DNA from: CAZAFN01 sp964484795
Lineage (GTDB): Bacteria > Pseudomonadota > Alphaproteobacteria > Methylaequorales > Methylaequoraceae
Direction: 5' to 3'
Assembly: GCA_964484795.1 (NCBI GenBank)
Contig: CAZAFN010000005.1
Location: 15,037 to 79,036, forward strand
Length of the DNA stretch: 64,000 nucleotides
Part shown: positions 9,059 to 18,698 of the stretch, in pieces
How the letters are laid out: every line of letters begins with the position of its first letter
Position numbering within the stretch: the stretch's first letter is position 1
The notes under the pieces: model-generated
The model's input: the letters and a program-made list of their open reading frames with translations, nothing else
What the model was told of the DNA's origin: nothing
The model's database searches: none
Position numbers and translations under genes: made by a program

Positions 9059-11686
9059 TTAAGAATTTACCTTATCTAAAACAAAAGGAAGAATGCCATC
9101 TTTTTTGAAATATTTGAGTTCTTTAAAAGTATCAATCCTTGATTCCACTCTAACTTCAGTGGTTGAACCATCCTCAAATTTTATTTTTATTTTCATTTTG
9201 ATATTTGGTTTACTCATAAATATCTCTAAATTACCAATATCAAACAACTCATTCCCCTTCAAATTCAGCTCTTTCACTCTGGCGTTTGAGAACTGCAAAG
9301 GAAGAACTCCCATTCCAACTAAATTTGATCGATGAATTCGTTCAAAGCTTTCTGCAATCACAACTCTAATTCCCAACAATTTTGTTCCTTTAGCTGCCCA
9401 GTCTCTTGATGAACCAGTACCATATTCTTTTCCTGCAACAACTATCAAAGGTATATCTTTGCTTTCATACATTTTAGCAATCTTATGAATTTCTCCGATA
9501 TTCCCGGTCGGATAATGTTTAGTATAACCTCCAAAATCATCAACCATATGGTTCTTAATTCTAATATTAGCAAAAGTCCCTCTGACCATTATTTCGTGGT
9601 TACCCCTCCTGGCACCGTATGAATTAAAGTCGTCTACATTTACTTGTCTTTCCATTAAATATTTTCCAGCTTGGCTGTTTTCCTTAATGGCCCCAGCAGG
9701 TGATATATGATCTGTTGTAATAGAATCACCAAGAATGAGGAGTGGTCTAGCATTAATTATTTTTTCAGATTTTTTTTCATGATTGTCTAAAAATGGTGGT
9801 TTTTTTATATACGTAGATGACAATGACCACTCATACGTAGATGAATTCTTAACTCTCAAGTTTCTCCAATTTTCATCCCCTTTAAAAATTCCTTTATAGT
9901 TTTTTTCATATAAATCCTTTGTCAAAACCTTTTCCATAATCTCATTGACCTCTTCATTAGAAGGCCAAAGATCTTCAAAAAATATTTCTTTTCCCCCAAC
10001 TTGAGCAATTTTTTCATTTTTTATATTTATGTTTACCCTACCGGCAATCGCAAACATCACTACAAGTGGCGGGGAGGTTAAAAAATTTGATTTTACGAGC
10101 GGATGAATCCTTCCCTCAAAATTCCTATTGCCTGATATCACACTACACACATTGAGATCTTTATCTTCAATCAAATCACTTACTTTTTGATCTAAAGGGC
10201 CTGAGTTTCCAATGCAGGTGGTGCATCCATAACCAACAATATTAAAACCTACTCCATTCAAGGGCTCAATAAGGTTTGCTCGATCTAAGTATTTCTCAAC
10301 TACTTTGCTTCCTGGTGCAAATGATGTTTTTACCCACCAGGGCACTTTTATTCCAAAATCCAAGGCCTTTTTTGCTATTAGACCAGCCATTAGCAACACT
10401 GATGGATTAGAGGTGTTTGTACAACTGGTTATTGCAGCTATGCATACCTTACCATGGTTTAGTTGGTCTTCTTTATTAAATTTTTGGAGTTCTTTTTTTT
10501 CATTATCATTGAGCGATTCAAAATATTTATTTGTAATTTTACCTAATTTTATTCTATCTTGAGGTCGCTTTGGTCCAGACAAACTTGATTCAATCGAACC
10601 TAATTTTATTTCAACAATTTCTGTATAATTAATATTTTCATAGTTTTCTTCATGCCAAAGGTTTTGTTTTTTAGCATAAATTTCAACAATTTCTATTTTA
10701 CTTTTTTTTCTTCCAGTTATTTCTAAATACTTAAGCGTTTCGTTATCAATCGGAAACAGTCCACATGTAGCCCCATATTCTGGAGCCATATTCGAAATGG
10801 TAGATCTTTCAGAGAGAGTTAAAGACTTGATTCCTGGTCCAAAAAATTCAACAAATTTGCCAACAACATTTAATTTTCTTAATGTTTCTGTAATTGTCAA
10901 AACAACGTCCGTTGCAGTGACGCCAGGTTTTAAAACACCAGAGATTCTTACACCAACAATCTCAGGAATTTGCATTGAAATGGGCTGGCCTAGCATTACT
11001 GCCTCAGCCTCTATTCCTCCAACTCCCCAACCAAGAACAGAAAGAGCATTTACCATCGTAGTATGGCTATCTGTTCCAACTACTGAATCTAAAAATAAAA
11101 TATCTTTTGTTTGAGATACTATGTCAGCTAGATATTCAATATTTATTTGATGACAGATTCCAGAACCGGGAGGAAACAACGTAAAATTTTCTAGAGATTT
11201 CTGTGCCCACTTAAGCAACATATATCTCTCTTTATTTCTTGAATATTCTTTTTTAACATTTATTTCTAGCGAACTTTGTTTTGAATAACTATCAACAGAT
11301 ACTGAATGATCAATAACCAAGCTAACTGGAACCTTTGGGTTTATAATTTTAGGATCCCTACCTTTTTCCTTTATTTTATCTCTCATTGCCGCTAGGTCAG
11401 CAATGGCTGGCACTCCAGTATAATCTTGCATCAAAACTCTGCTTGGTGAAAAGAAAATTTCCTTACCATAATCAAAATTTATTAGATTTTTAAGGTCCTT
11501 CTTGGTAACGTTTTTTCCATCAATTTTCCTGATTAAATTTTCAAGCAATATTCTGTAACAGAACGGTAATTTTTTAATGTCAAAATTCAATATTTTTTCA
11601 GCTTTATTTAAACTTACATATTGAAATTTCCTATCAAGAATATTTAAATTTTCCAAAAAATTTGAAGTTGTTGAATGCATTTTCAT
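9059..11686 (-). CDS. acnA: Aconitate hydratase A
   Basis: This 875-aa protein is a full-length AcnA/IRP1-type aconitase, converting citrate to isocitrate in the TCA cycle. Visible motifs include VIDHSVSVD, DSVVGTDSHTTM (first cluster region), the Fe-S ligands in TSCTNTSNPS and GCTTCIGNSGPL, and the C-terminal swivel domain with SRDWAAKGTKLLG and ERIHRSNLVGMGVLPLQF. Start could be residue 1 or Met3; both are two codons apart. It is divergent from the ccm operon with 36 bp between starts, a pairing that recurs in Alphaproteobacteria. Confidence 0.97.
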   Translation of the reverse strand: MKMHSTTSNFLENLNILDRKFQYVSLNKAEKILNFDIKKLPFCYRILLENLIRKIDGKNVTKKDLKNLINFDYGKEIFFSPSRVLMQDYTGVPAIADLAAMRDKIKEKGRDPKIINPKVPVSLVIDHSVSVDSYSKQSSLEINVKKEYSRNKERYMLLKWAQKSLENFTLFPPGSGICHQINIEYLADIVSQTKDILFLDSVVGTDSHTTMVNALSVLGWGVGGIEAEAVMLGQPISMQIPEIVGVRISGVLKPGVTATDVVLTITETLRKLNVVGKFVEFFGPGIKSLTLSERSTISNMAPEYGATCGLFPIDNETLKYLEITGRKKSKIEIVEIYAKKQNLWHEENYENINYTEIVEIKLGSIESSLSGPKRPQDRIKLGKITNKYFESLNDNEKKELQKFNKEDQLNHGKVCIAAITSCTNTSNPSVLLMAGLIAKKALDFGIKVPWWVKTSFAPGSKVVEKYLDRANLIEPLNGVGFNIVGYGCTTCIGNSGPLDQKVSDLIEDKDLNVCSVISGNRNFEGRIHPLVKSNFLTSPPLVVMFAIAGRVNINIKNEKIAQVGGKEIFFEDLWPSNEEVNEIMEKVLTKDLYEKNYKGIFKGDENWRNLRVKNSSTYEWSLSSTYIKKPPFLDNHEKKSEKIINARPLLILGDSITTDHISPAGAIKENSQAGKYLMERQVNVDDFNSYGARRGNHEIMVRGTFANIRIKNHMVDDFGGYTKHYPTGNIGEIHKIAKMYESKDIPLIVVAGKEYGTGSSRDWAAKGTKLLGIRVVIAESFERIHRSNLVGMGVLPLQFSNARVKELNLKGNELFDIGNLEIFMSKPNIKMKIKIKFEDGSTTEVRVESRIDTFKELKYFKKDGILPFVLDKVNS

Positions 11687-11722
11687 AACAAATGTTTATT
11701 ATAATAAAAAAAGTCACCTTTC

Positions 11723-12385
11723 ATGATTCTAGAAATAAAATCAATATATCTAACAAGAAACCGAAGGTTGATCTTCGATAACTTTAATTTAAAATTAAAA
11801 AAATCTCAAATAATGATTTTACTTGGAAAAAATGGCTCAGGAAAAACTAGTTTACTTGATTTGATAGTAGGGTTGATAAAACCTCAAAAAGGTCGAATAA
11901 AAATTAACGGCATTGCTCTTGAAGAATTAGGAGAATTAAAGAAAGATCTTTTCACCTACTTACCTCATAAAGACTCTTTAAAAGAAAATCTTACGATTAA
12001 AGAGAATTTGTACATCTGGTTGGATTTATCAAACTTAAAATACGTGAATCTTCATAAAAATCTTAATTTTTTTGATCTTTTAGATCTTAAAAATGAACAA
12101 ATTAGAAATCTTTCACAAGGTCAGAGAAAAAAAGTATCTTTAACTAAATTGTTATTTGCCAAAACAAAATTATGGTTACTTGATGAACCTTTAAATGGGT
12201 TGGATATAGAAACAATTCAAAAATTAAAAAAATTAATTAATCTTCATACAAAAAATGGAGGTTCAACTTTGATGTCCAGTCATATCAATTTAGGAATGAA
12301 AAAGTGTACAAAAATTATTCTGGACAAAAAAAACAAATTAAAAGAAACCAGAAATGGAATATTTAATGACTGGGGAATACTTTAA
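11723..12385 (+). CDS. ccmA: Cytochrome c maturation ABC transporter ATP-binding protein CcmA
   Basis: This 220-aa ABC ATPase has Walker A GKNGSGKT (about residues 35-42), the signature LSQGQRKKVSLTKLL, and Walker B LWLLDEPLNGLD. It powers the CcmABCD complex, which releases heme-loaded CcmE during System I cytochrome c assembly. It is the first gene of a nine-gene ccmABCDEFGHI run in which most neighbours touch or overlap. ccmB starts directly after its stop codon. Confidence 0.95.
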   Translation: MILEIKSIYLTRNRRLIFDNFNLKLKKSQIMILLGKNGSGKTSLLDLIVGLIKPQKGRIKINGIALEELGELKKDLFTYLPHKDSLKENLTIKENLYIWLDLSNLKYVNLHKNLNFFDLLDLKNEQIRNLSQGQRKKVSLTKLLFAKTKLWLLDEPLNGLDIETIQKLKKLINLHTKNGGSTLMSSHINLGMKKCTKIILDKKNKLKETRNGIFNDWGIL

Positions 12386-13054
12386 ATGTGCTTTGAATTT
12401 TACAAATTGTTAAGAAGAGAGATGCGCATAAGTTTATCAAGTTTTATTGGCCTGCTAACTTATTCAACCTTTTTTTTTCTTGCAATACTAATCTTTGTTT
12501 TTTCTGTAGGATCAAACCTTGAGAGATTAAATGATTTTTATCTTCCCATTATTTGGGTAGTTTCATTATTTTCCCTAATATTAATATCGGAAAGTTTCGT
12601 TTTACATGATCATCTAGATGGGGGTTTAAAAGAACTCCAATTTTTAGGATTTAGTGAGGAATTAATTTTAATGAGTAAAGCATTAACAATGTGGATTATA
12701 TTGATGATTCCCAATCTAATTTTTTTGCCTATTTGTTCAATATTATTCTCGATTAATTTAGAAAATTTAATCAAACTAATTCTAAATATTCTAATTGCCA
12801 GTCCCACGCTAATATTGATATCACTACTGTCAGCTTTTTTCTCAATTCAAGTAAAAAGAAACAAATTACTTCAGTTTGTCATTGCCATGCCTTTTTACAT
12901 ACCAGTTATAATATTTGCCACATCGACAAACAAAATTAGCATAATGGGTGGTATGCAAAATAATAATTTTTTTATTTTAACTGGGATATTTTTTATTACA
13001 TTACCATTGAGTTTATTAGTAGGTAAATTGATAATTAAGGAAACCAATAATTAA
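12386..13054 (+). CDS. ccmB: Heme exporter membrane protein CcmB
   Basis: This 222-aa protein shows six hydrophobic segments and lies between ccmA and ccmC. It begins MCFEFYKLLRREMRISL, with the loop LFSLILISESFVLHDHLDGGLKELQFLG typical in content of CcmB (ESFxxDxxDGxLExL). It is the permease partner of CcmA in the inner membrane. The start codon follows the ccmA stop with no gap, suggesting translational coupling. Confidence 0.93.
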   Translation: MCFEFYKLLRREMRISLSSFIGLLTYSTFFFLAILIFVFSVGSNLERLNDFYLPIIWVVSLFSLILISESFVLHDHLDGGLKELQFLGFSEELILMSKALTMWIILMIPNLIFLPICSILFSINLENLIKLILNILIASPTLILISLLSAFFSIQVKRNKLLQFVIAMPFYIPVIIFATSTNKISIMGGMQNNNFFILTGIFFITLPLSLLVGKLIIKETNN

Positions 13055-13055
13055 A

Positions 13056-13769
13056 ATGTTTTCACTTGCCAATCCATATAAATTCCAAAAAAAATCAGAA
13101 ATGATCCTCCCTTTATGCATAACCTTTATGTTTGTTCTTTTTTTTTTAGGATTATTTTTTTGTTTTTTTAGAAGTCCACCAGATTATCTTCAAGGTGAAA
13201 CAGTTCGGATTATGTATATTCATGTTCCCTGCGCTTGGTTATCTCTTATGATATATGGTTTAATGGCCGTTTGTAGTTTCGTTTCCATAATTTTTAGACA
13301 TACTCTCGCAGATATAATATCTAGATCTTGCGCGCCTGTGGGCGCATGTTTCACACTTTCAGCTCTAATAACTGGATCCATTTGGGGTAAACCAACCTGG
13401 GGTACTTGGTGGGTATGGGATGCAAGGTTAACTTCAGAATTAGTACTATTTTTCATTTACATAGGTCATATTTTAATTTCCAATGCTTTCGATGACAGAA
13501 GAAAAGGGGATAGAAATGCATCTATATTAACACTAATAGGCATTGTAAATTTGCCAATAATTAAATGGTCCGTTGACTGGTGGAATACACTACACCAACC
13601 TGCTAGCATTTCAAAGTTTAGCTCTCCATCTATTGATTCTTCTATGTTAATACCACTTCTCATAATGACAGTTTCATTTTTTTTGTTCTTCATTTCAGTA
13701 GTATTGCTAAGAATCAGAAGTGAAATTATTATAAGAAAAATAGAGGTTTTTAAATTTAACAAAAGCTAG
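13056..13769 (+). CDS. ccmC: Heme exporter protein CcmC
   Basis: This 237-aa membrane protein carries the WWD heme-handling motif as WGTWWVWDARLTSEL at about residues 112-126, plus IMYIHVPCAWLSL with the first conserved periplasmic His and KWSVDWWNTLHQPAS with the second. CcmC passes heme to CcmE. The ccmB stop is one base upstream and ccmD begins 4 bases after its stop. Full length for the family. Confidence 0.96.
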   Translation: MFSLANPYKFQKKSEMILPLCITFMFVLFFLGLFFCFFRSPPDYLQGETVRIMYIHVPCAWLSLMIYGLMAVCSFVSIIFRHTLADIISRSCAPVGACFTLSALITGSIWGKPTWGTWWVWDARLTSELVLFFIYIGHILISNAFDDRRKGDRNASILTLIGIVNLPIIKWSVDWWNTLHQPASISKFSSPSIDSSMLIPLLIMTVSFFLFFISVVLLRIRSEIIIRKIEVFKFNKS

Positions 13770-13772
13770 AAA

Positions 13773-13931
13773 ATGGAATATTTCATAAAATTCATAGAGT
13801 CAAAAGACCATCTTCCCTTCGTACTTTTTTCATATCTAATTGTTTTTTTAATTATGGGAATTATCTTTTTATTAAGTTTAAAAAAACTAAAAAAATTTGA
13901 AAAAATTCTTAATGAATTAGAAAAGAAATGA
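13773..13931 (+). CDS. ccmD: Heme exporter small protein CcmD
   Basis: A short frame of 52 codons (ATG at 13773, TGA at 13929-13931) fits exactly between ccmC and ccmE. The product begins MEYFIKFIESKDHLPFVLFS, has one membrane segment (about residues 16-36) and a basic, charged tail, the layout of CcmD, which tethers CcmE to the CcmAB transporter. Its stop overlaps the ccmE start as ATGA. Position, topology and coupling support the call; sequence conservation in this family is low. Confidence 0.88.
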   Translation: MEYFIKFIESKDHLPFVLFSYLIVFLIMGIIFLLSLKKLKKFEKILNELEKK

Positions 13932-14377
13932 AACCTAAATATAAGCGTCTATTAAATTTAATTTCTTTATTAGGAATTTTCTTGTTTGGCTGTTCAATCC
14001 TTTTCTATAACTTAAAAGATAATCTTGTTTTCTTTTATTCTCCAACGGAAGCAATTGAAAAAAAGATTACAAATAATAAAAAAATTAGAATTGGTGGAAT
14101 GGTTAAAAATAAAAGTTTAAAAAAAAATGTAACAATCGTTAATGATAAAAAGGTTGAGAAAATTAGTTTTATTATTACAGATTTAAATAAGGAAATTTTA
14201 GTTTCTTATATAGGCATATTACCAGACCTATTTAGAGAAGGTCAGGGAATTATTGCTGAAGGTAAACTTCATAGCCAAAAATCTTTTATTGCAGAAAAAG
14301 TTTTAGCAAAACATGATGAAAATTATATGCCTCCAGAAATTAGAGACATTAAAACTTCAAGGGAGATTACTAAATGA
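13928..14377 (+). CDS. ccmE: Cytochrome c maturation heme chaperone CcmE
   Basis: This 149-aa protein has an N-terminal membrane anchor (about residues 9-27), an OB-fold domain (IRIGGMVKNKS, then LPDLFREGQGIIAEGKL) and the heme-attachment segment VLAKHDENYMPPE. The His in AKHDENY is the residue that binds heme covalently, and the Tyr four residues later is the axial ligand. It accepts heme from CcmC and delivers it to CcmF/H. It overlaps ccmD and ccmF by ATGA-type junctions. Confidence 0.97.
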   Translation: MKPKYKRLLNLISLLGIFLFGCSILFYNLKDNLVFFYSPTEAIEKKITNNKKIRIGGMVKNKSLKKNVTIVNDKKVEKISFIITDLNKEILVSYIGILPDLFREGQGIIAEGKLHSQKSFIAEKVLAKHDENYMPPEIRDIKTSREITK

Positions 14378-16290
14378 TCTCCGAGGTTGGACTTTTCTTT
14401 ATCATTTTGTCAATGATTACATCAAGTTTAAGTTTTCTAATTCCTATACTTGGGTATAGTGAAAAATTATCGGAAAAACTTAAATTTCAAGAAAAGATTT
14501 CAGAATGCATTTTTCTTTTTACATTATTGTCCTTTATTTGTTTGTCATATTCATTTTTAATATCAGATTTTTCATTAATTGTAATTTCAAGTAATTCTAA
14601 TAGCCAGTTACCTTTAATTTATAAATTTACTGGCGTTTGGGGAAATCATGAAGGTTCAATCCTTTTATGGTTGTTGGTAATGACTTTTTTTGGATTTTTT
14701 TTCTCAAAGCATAAGATGATGGATTTGAAATTTAAGAAAGACGTACTAAAAATCCAAAGTTCACTTTGCTTTCTAGTTAGTTTGTTTGTTGTTCTAACTT
14801 CTAACCCCTTTGAAAAAAATTTTCCACCAGCAATTGAAGGTGCAGATCTTAACCCACTACTTCAAGACCCTGGTTTAGCTATTCATCCTCCTTTTTTATA
14901 TTTAGGTTACGTAGGTTTTTCGATAGTTTATTCAATCGCTCTCGGTGCTTTGTTATCCAAAAACAGAAATCTGCAATTCATTGAAATTTTAAAACCTTGG
15001 GTTTTCATTTCGTGGGTTTCATTAAATTGTGGTATTGGGCGTCGTAGTTTGGGGGGCTTCTTAGTGTTTCGCGGGGGAGGGTTTTGGTTTTGGGATCCAG
15101 TTGAAAATGCATCTCTACTTCCTTGGTTAACTTCATCAGCGTTATTACATACAATAGTGATGGCAGAGAAGAAAAAAAAATTTCTCAATTGGACATTGAT
15201 ACTATCTATCATCACTTTTTTGTTAAGCCTGCTTGGAACATTTTTAGTAAGATCAGGAGTCTTGGTTTCAGTACATGCATTCGCTAATGATCCCACACGA
15301 GGGGTATTTATTCTTATTTTATTATCATTAATATCAGGGTTTGGGCTGTACTTGTTTTTAAAAAAACATCATATTTTTTCTTTAAATAATGAAATAAATT
15401 TGATCTCTAGAGAAGGGGCAATTTCTTTAAATAATATTTTTATGCTTTCAATAAGTTTCACAATTTTGCTAGGCACTATTTATCCGTTATTTGCAAATGT
15501 GTTTTTTAATACTAAGATTTCTGTTGGAGCACCATTTTTCAATTCGGTTTTAAGTCCAATTCTAATCCCGATGGTTTTAGGCATGATATTTGGACCGTAT
15601 CTCAAATGGGGGAAAGATGATATTAAAAAATTATTAAACAGACTGAAAACATTACTATTAATTTTTTTGATTCTTTCCATATTTGTGTGGTACTTAAATT
15701 ATAAAGGACCGGTCATATCATTGGTTTTTTTTATTCTGGCTGTCTGGATAATTGCTAGCTCATTTTTTGAATTTTTTAATGTTTTAAATTCCAACATTAA
15801 AAAAAAAATTCCTCTTAAGGTTCTAGCTCAAATAACAGCCCATATAGGAGTCGGTTTGCTAATGATTGGAGCAACCGGAAGCTCGATTTTGAAAGAAGAA
15901 AGAATTCAATTTCAAAATCTTGGAGAAATTGTAAATATAAAAAAATTTCAAGTTAAATTCCTAGGAATTAAAGATACAGAAGGCCCAAATTATCTTAGTC
16001 AAATGGGATTCTTCGAAATATCAAAAGATAATGTGAAGTTAAAAATACTTAAGCCTGAAAAAAGGTTCTATAATGCGAACAAACAAGTGACAACAGAAGC
16101 AGCTATACATTCGACAATTTTAGGGGATCTTTATATAGCTATTGGTGACAAAAGTTCATCTACTGATTCGGATGCTTGGACCACTAGAATCTGGTTCAAT
16201 CCTTTTACTATTTGGATTTGGATTGGAGTCGGTTTTTTAGTTTTTGGTGGAGGAATTTCACTAATAAATAGCTTGAAATTTAGAAAATGA
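14374..16290 (+). CDS. ccmF: Cytochrome c heme lyase subunit CcmF (with an anomalous motif stretch)
   Basis: This 638-aa polytopic protein is full length for CcmF. It has WGNHEGSILLW near residue 89, HPPFLYLGYVGF near residue 170, FWFWDPVENASLLPW of the WWD domain and SVHAFANDPTRG. With CcmG/H it attaches heme to apocytochrome c. The residues directly before the WWD core read GIGRRSLGGFLVFRGGG (codons 15031-15081). Other CcmF proteins have a near-invariant GSWWAYYELGWGG there. The frame is intact on both sides and most codons differ from the expected ones by a single base, so consensus errors are likely. Start overlaps ccmE by 4 bp. Confidence 0.93.
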   Translation: MISEVGLFFIILSMITSSLSFLIPILGYSEKLSEKLKFQEKISECIFLFTLLSFICLSYSFLISDFSLIVISSNSNSQLPLIYKFTGVWGNHEGSILLWLLVMTFFGFFFSKHKMMDLKFKKDVLKIQSSLCFLVSLFVVLTSNPFEKNFPPAIEGADLNPLLQDPGLAIHPPFLYLGYVGFSIVYSIALGALLSKNRNLQFIEILKPWVFISWVSLNCGIGRRSLGGFLVFRGGGFWFWDPVENASLLPWLTSSALLHTIVMAEKKKKFLNWTLILSIITFLLSLLGTFLVRSGVLVSVHAFANDPTRGVFILILLSLISGFGLYLFLKKHHIFSLNNEINLISREGAISLNNIFMLSISFTILLGTIYPLFANVFFNTKISVGAPFFNSVLSPILIPMVLGMIFGPYLKWGKDDIKKLLNRLKTLLLIFLILSIFVWYLNYKGPVISLVFFILAVWIIASSFFEFFNVLNSNIKKKIPLKVLAQITAHIGVGLLMIGATGSSILKEERIQFQNLGEIVNIKKFQVKFLGIKDTEGPNYLSQMGFFEISKDNVKLKILKPEKRFYNANKQVTTEAAIHSTILGDLYIAIGDKSSSTDSDAWTTRIWFNPFTIWIWIGVGFLVFGGGISLINSLKFRK

Positions 16291-16802
16291 AATACTCCAT
16301 ACTGATAACATCCTTATTATTAATCTTTTTTATTTTTTTTGTTGGGTTGAAAAAAGATCCTTCAATCATTCCGTCTAATTTAATTTCTCAAAAAGTTACT
16401 AAATTTCATTTGGAGCCTATGCAGGATTTTCCTCTATTTTCATTTGGTGATTTGTTAGAAAAAAAGGAAAAAATTAAGATAGTAAACTTTTTTGCTTCTT
16501 GGTGTCCACCCTGCAAGATAGAGCATCCTCAGTTGATTAAACTTGGTGAAGAACATAATGTTTATGGAATTGCAAAAAAAGATAATGAAAAAAATCTTGC
16601 CGGATGGTTGGATAAACTAGGGAATCCTTTCAAAAAAATTGGGTTAGATAAGGATGGTCTAGTTAGCATAGAATGGGGCGTTTATGGTTTGCCAGAAACC
16701 TTCATAATAGATAAAGATGGAATAATTCGATACAAGCATATTGGTCCAATTCTTAAAAATGATATTAAGAATTTGCAGCTAATGATAGAAGGTTTAGAAT
16801 GA
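16287..16802 (+). CDS. ccmG: Thiol:disulfide interchange protein CcmG/DsbE
   Basis: This 171-aa protein has an N-terminal membrane anchor (about residues 5-22) followed by a thioredoxin fold facing the periplasm. The active site is FFASWCPPCKIEHP (Cys-Pro-Pro-Cys) and the cis-proline loop reads VYGLPETFIID. CcmG reduces the thiols of apocytochrome c or CcmH so that heme can be attached. Its start overlaps the ccmF stop by 4 bp and its stop overlaps ccmH. Confidence 0.95.
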   Translation: MKYSILITSLLLIFFIFFVGLKKDPSIIPSNLISQKVTKFHLEPMQDFPLFSFGDLLEKKEKIKIVNFFASWCPPCKIEHPQLIKLGEEHNVYGIAKKDNEKNLAGWLDKLGNPFKKIGLDKDGLVSIEWGVYGLPETFIIDKDGIIRYKHIGPILKNDIKNLQLMIEGLE

Positions 16803-17185
16803 GATTATTTTCTTTTTTTATGTTTTTTTTTATTTCCATTTCAACCATAATTCCTGCCATAGAACCAGACGAGAAACTAAACGATCCAGAGCTTGAAAAA
16901 ACTGCCAGGCATATAAGCAAACAACTAAGATGCCTTGTTTGTCAGAATGAAGATATTGATAGTTCAAATGCAGATATTGCAAAAGATTTGAGGCTGCTAA
17001 TTAGAAACAAATTACTTGAGGGAAAATCAAAAAAAGAAATCATTGACTATGTCCATTCAAGATATGGCGACTTTATCCTTTTTTCACCTCCATTTAGGCG
17101 TGATACAATTGGACTTTGGGTTTTACCAATAAGTTTCCTTATCCTATTATCTTATTTATTCTTCAGAAAAAAAAATAAAAAATGA
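16799..17185 (+). CDS. ccmH: Cytochrome c maturation protein CcmH (CcmL-type)
   Basis: This 128-aa protein has a signal peptide (about residues 1-20), the redox motif LRCLVCQNEDI (the family LRCxxCQN) at about residues 42-52, and a C-terminal membrane anchor with basic tail (KKNKK). It reduces apocytochrome thiols together with CcmG. This is the short form that lacks the TPR half of E. coli CcmH; that half is encoded separately by the next gene, ccmI. It overlaps both neighbours by 4 bp. Confidence 0.95.
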   Translation: MRLFSFFMFFFISISTIIPAIEPDEKLNDPELEKTARHISKQLRCLVCQNEDIDSSNADIAKDLRLLIRNKLLEGKSKKEIIDYVHSRYGDFILFSPPFRRDTIGLWVLPISFLILLSYLFFRKKNKK

Positions 17186-17811
17186 TTTTTTTCATAATAA
17201 TAACAATACTGACTGTATCATCTTGTGCTTATTATTTCTTTAGTCCTAGGAAAGAAGTAAAAAAATTTTTTATAATTTTTCTTTTTCTTTCTTCATCAAG
17301 CTTCCTCTTATATTTTTTTAAGGGAAATAAAGAATCATTTTTTTTTGCTGAGAATCTTAAAAAAGAAATTGATACACTAATTACAAACTCAGATAGTTTG
17401 GATAATTTTGATCCAACAAAAATAGTACTTTTTTTAGAAAATAAATTAAAAGAAGAGCCCAATGATCTTGAAGGATGGATGATTTTAGCAAGAACCTGCT
17501 TAATGACAGGGCATACTCAGAAAGCAGATTTCCATTACAAAAATGGACTTAAATATTTTCCAAATGACGAAGACCTTCTTTATGAATATGCAATGTTGAA
17601 AAAAAATACCAATCAATTCTCTAGTGCTATAAAATATCTTGAAAAAATAAAAAAAATTAATCCGCAAAATATTAACTCAAGAAAAGCATTAGTAGAGATT
17701 CTAATTCAAACCAAACAAAGTGAAAGAGCAAATAATGAATTTTTAGAAATTAAAGAATTAGAAGATATCAGTTCAATTTGGTTAAAAAAAAAATTGGAAG
17801 ATCTAGACTAA
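17182..17811 (+). CDS. ccmI: Cytochrome c biogenesis TPR protein CcmI
   Basis: This 209-aa protein has two N-terminal hydrophobic segments (about residues 1-20 and 28-46) and TPR-like helices from about residue 90 (LEGWMILARTCLMTGHTQKADFHY, then ALVEILIQTKQSERANNEF in shorter quoted parts). CcmI presents apocytochrome c to the heme lyase. It closes the ccm operon. It is shorter than CcmI of Rhodobacter, which has a larger C-terminal domain. Its stop overlaps the convergent pabC stop by 4 bp. Confidence 0.85.
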   Translation: MIFFIIITILTVSSCAYYFFSPRKEVKKFFIIFLFLSSSSFLLYFFKGNKESFFFAENLKKEIDTLITNSDSLDNFDPTKIVLFLENKLKEEPNDLEGWMILARTCLMTGHTQKADFHYKNGLKYFPNDEDLLYEYAMLKKNTNQFSSAIKYLEKIKKINPQNINSRKALVEILIQTKQSERANNEFLEIKELEDISSIWLKKKLEDLD

Positions 17812-18698
17812 AAAAACTCTAATCTATTATCTTTTTCAATTTTATTTTCAATGTGAAAAAAATCAATTAACTCTTTCGTTTGATCTGAAATATTAAATTT
17901 TTTCTTACCTAACCTTTTAACAGGCATTATTTTGATGACAGAATTGGTGAGAAACATTTCATCATATTTTTCCAAATTTTTCTTATTCACATTTGTAATT
18001 TTTATATCATCAAAGAAAAGTCTTGCTTTCTCAATTACAACCTTTCTCATAATACCATCAATTCCAGAACCCTTTATTGGTGGAGTATGCAAAGTTTTAT
18101 TCTTTACAAAGAAAATGTTTGTCATAGTTCCTTCTATCAAATTTGATTTGTAATCAAGAAAAACACCTTCAAAGAAACCTTCATTCCACTCTGCCCTTGC
18201 CATTACAGAATCAAGCCTATTTAAATGTTTTAAACCAAAAAGCTCTCTATTTTGAGACAATGAACTCTTACAGTATCTTACTGTAGCACCTCTTTCATAA
18301 AGTCTTTCATCTATTACAGGTTTTGGAAACACTAGAAAAATAACTGTGGACATCATTTTCTTCTCAAATTTGTATCCTCTACCACCTACTCCTCTGGTAA
18401 CAATTATTTTTAATATCCCCTCACTTAAACCTTCTAAGTGGGCTTTAAATAATATTTTTTTTCTATACCTTGCTAACAATTTTGAATTTGGAAGATTTAT
18501 CTTAGTCAATTTACAACTAGTTTTAATTCTTCTTAAATGTCTCTTCCAGAATTCCACGCCGAACAAATGTTTATCTTTTTTGTTTCCAAATTGCCAAATC
18601 ATAGTCTCAAAAAAGCCATCACCATACGATAAACCTCTATCCAAAACTGAAATTGAGTCTTTAAACTCTCCATTTATTAAAGATATACATTTATTCAT
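17808..18698 (-). CDS. pabC: 4-amino-4-deoxychorismate lyase (class IV aminotransferase fold)
   Basis: This 296-aa protein has the class IV PLP-enzyme pattern: LDRGLSYGDGFFETM at residues 19-33, the expected PLP lysine in FGLKHLNRLD, and SNLIEGTMTNIFFVKN. Its start overlaps the pabB stop as ATGA, so the two are co-translated. This pairing supports a role in folate synthesis: removing pyruvate from aminodeoxychorismate to give p-aminobenzoate. Branched-chain or D-amino acid aminotransferases share the fold, but the neighbour decides. Confidence 0.87.
   Translation of the reverse strand: MNKCISLINGEFKDSISVLDRGLSYGDGFFETMIWQFGNKKDKHLFGVEFWKRHLRRIKTSCKLTKINLPNSKLLARYRKKILFKAHLEGLSEGILKIIVTRGVGGRGYKFEKKMMSTVIFLVFPKPVIDERLYERGATVRYCKSSLSQNRELFGLKHLNRLDSVMARAEWNEGFFEGVFLDYKSNLIEGTMTNIFFVKNKTLHTPPIKGSGIDGIMRKVVIEKARLFFDDIKITNVNKKNLEKYDEMFLTNSVIKIMPVKRLGKKKFNISDQTKELIDFFHIENKIEKDNRLEFF

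Noticed and set aside
15022..15081. Double frameshift in ccmF
   Set aside because: Reading the two other frames through this stretch gives stop codons and does not recover the expected motif; the length is conserved, so substitutions are the better explanation.
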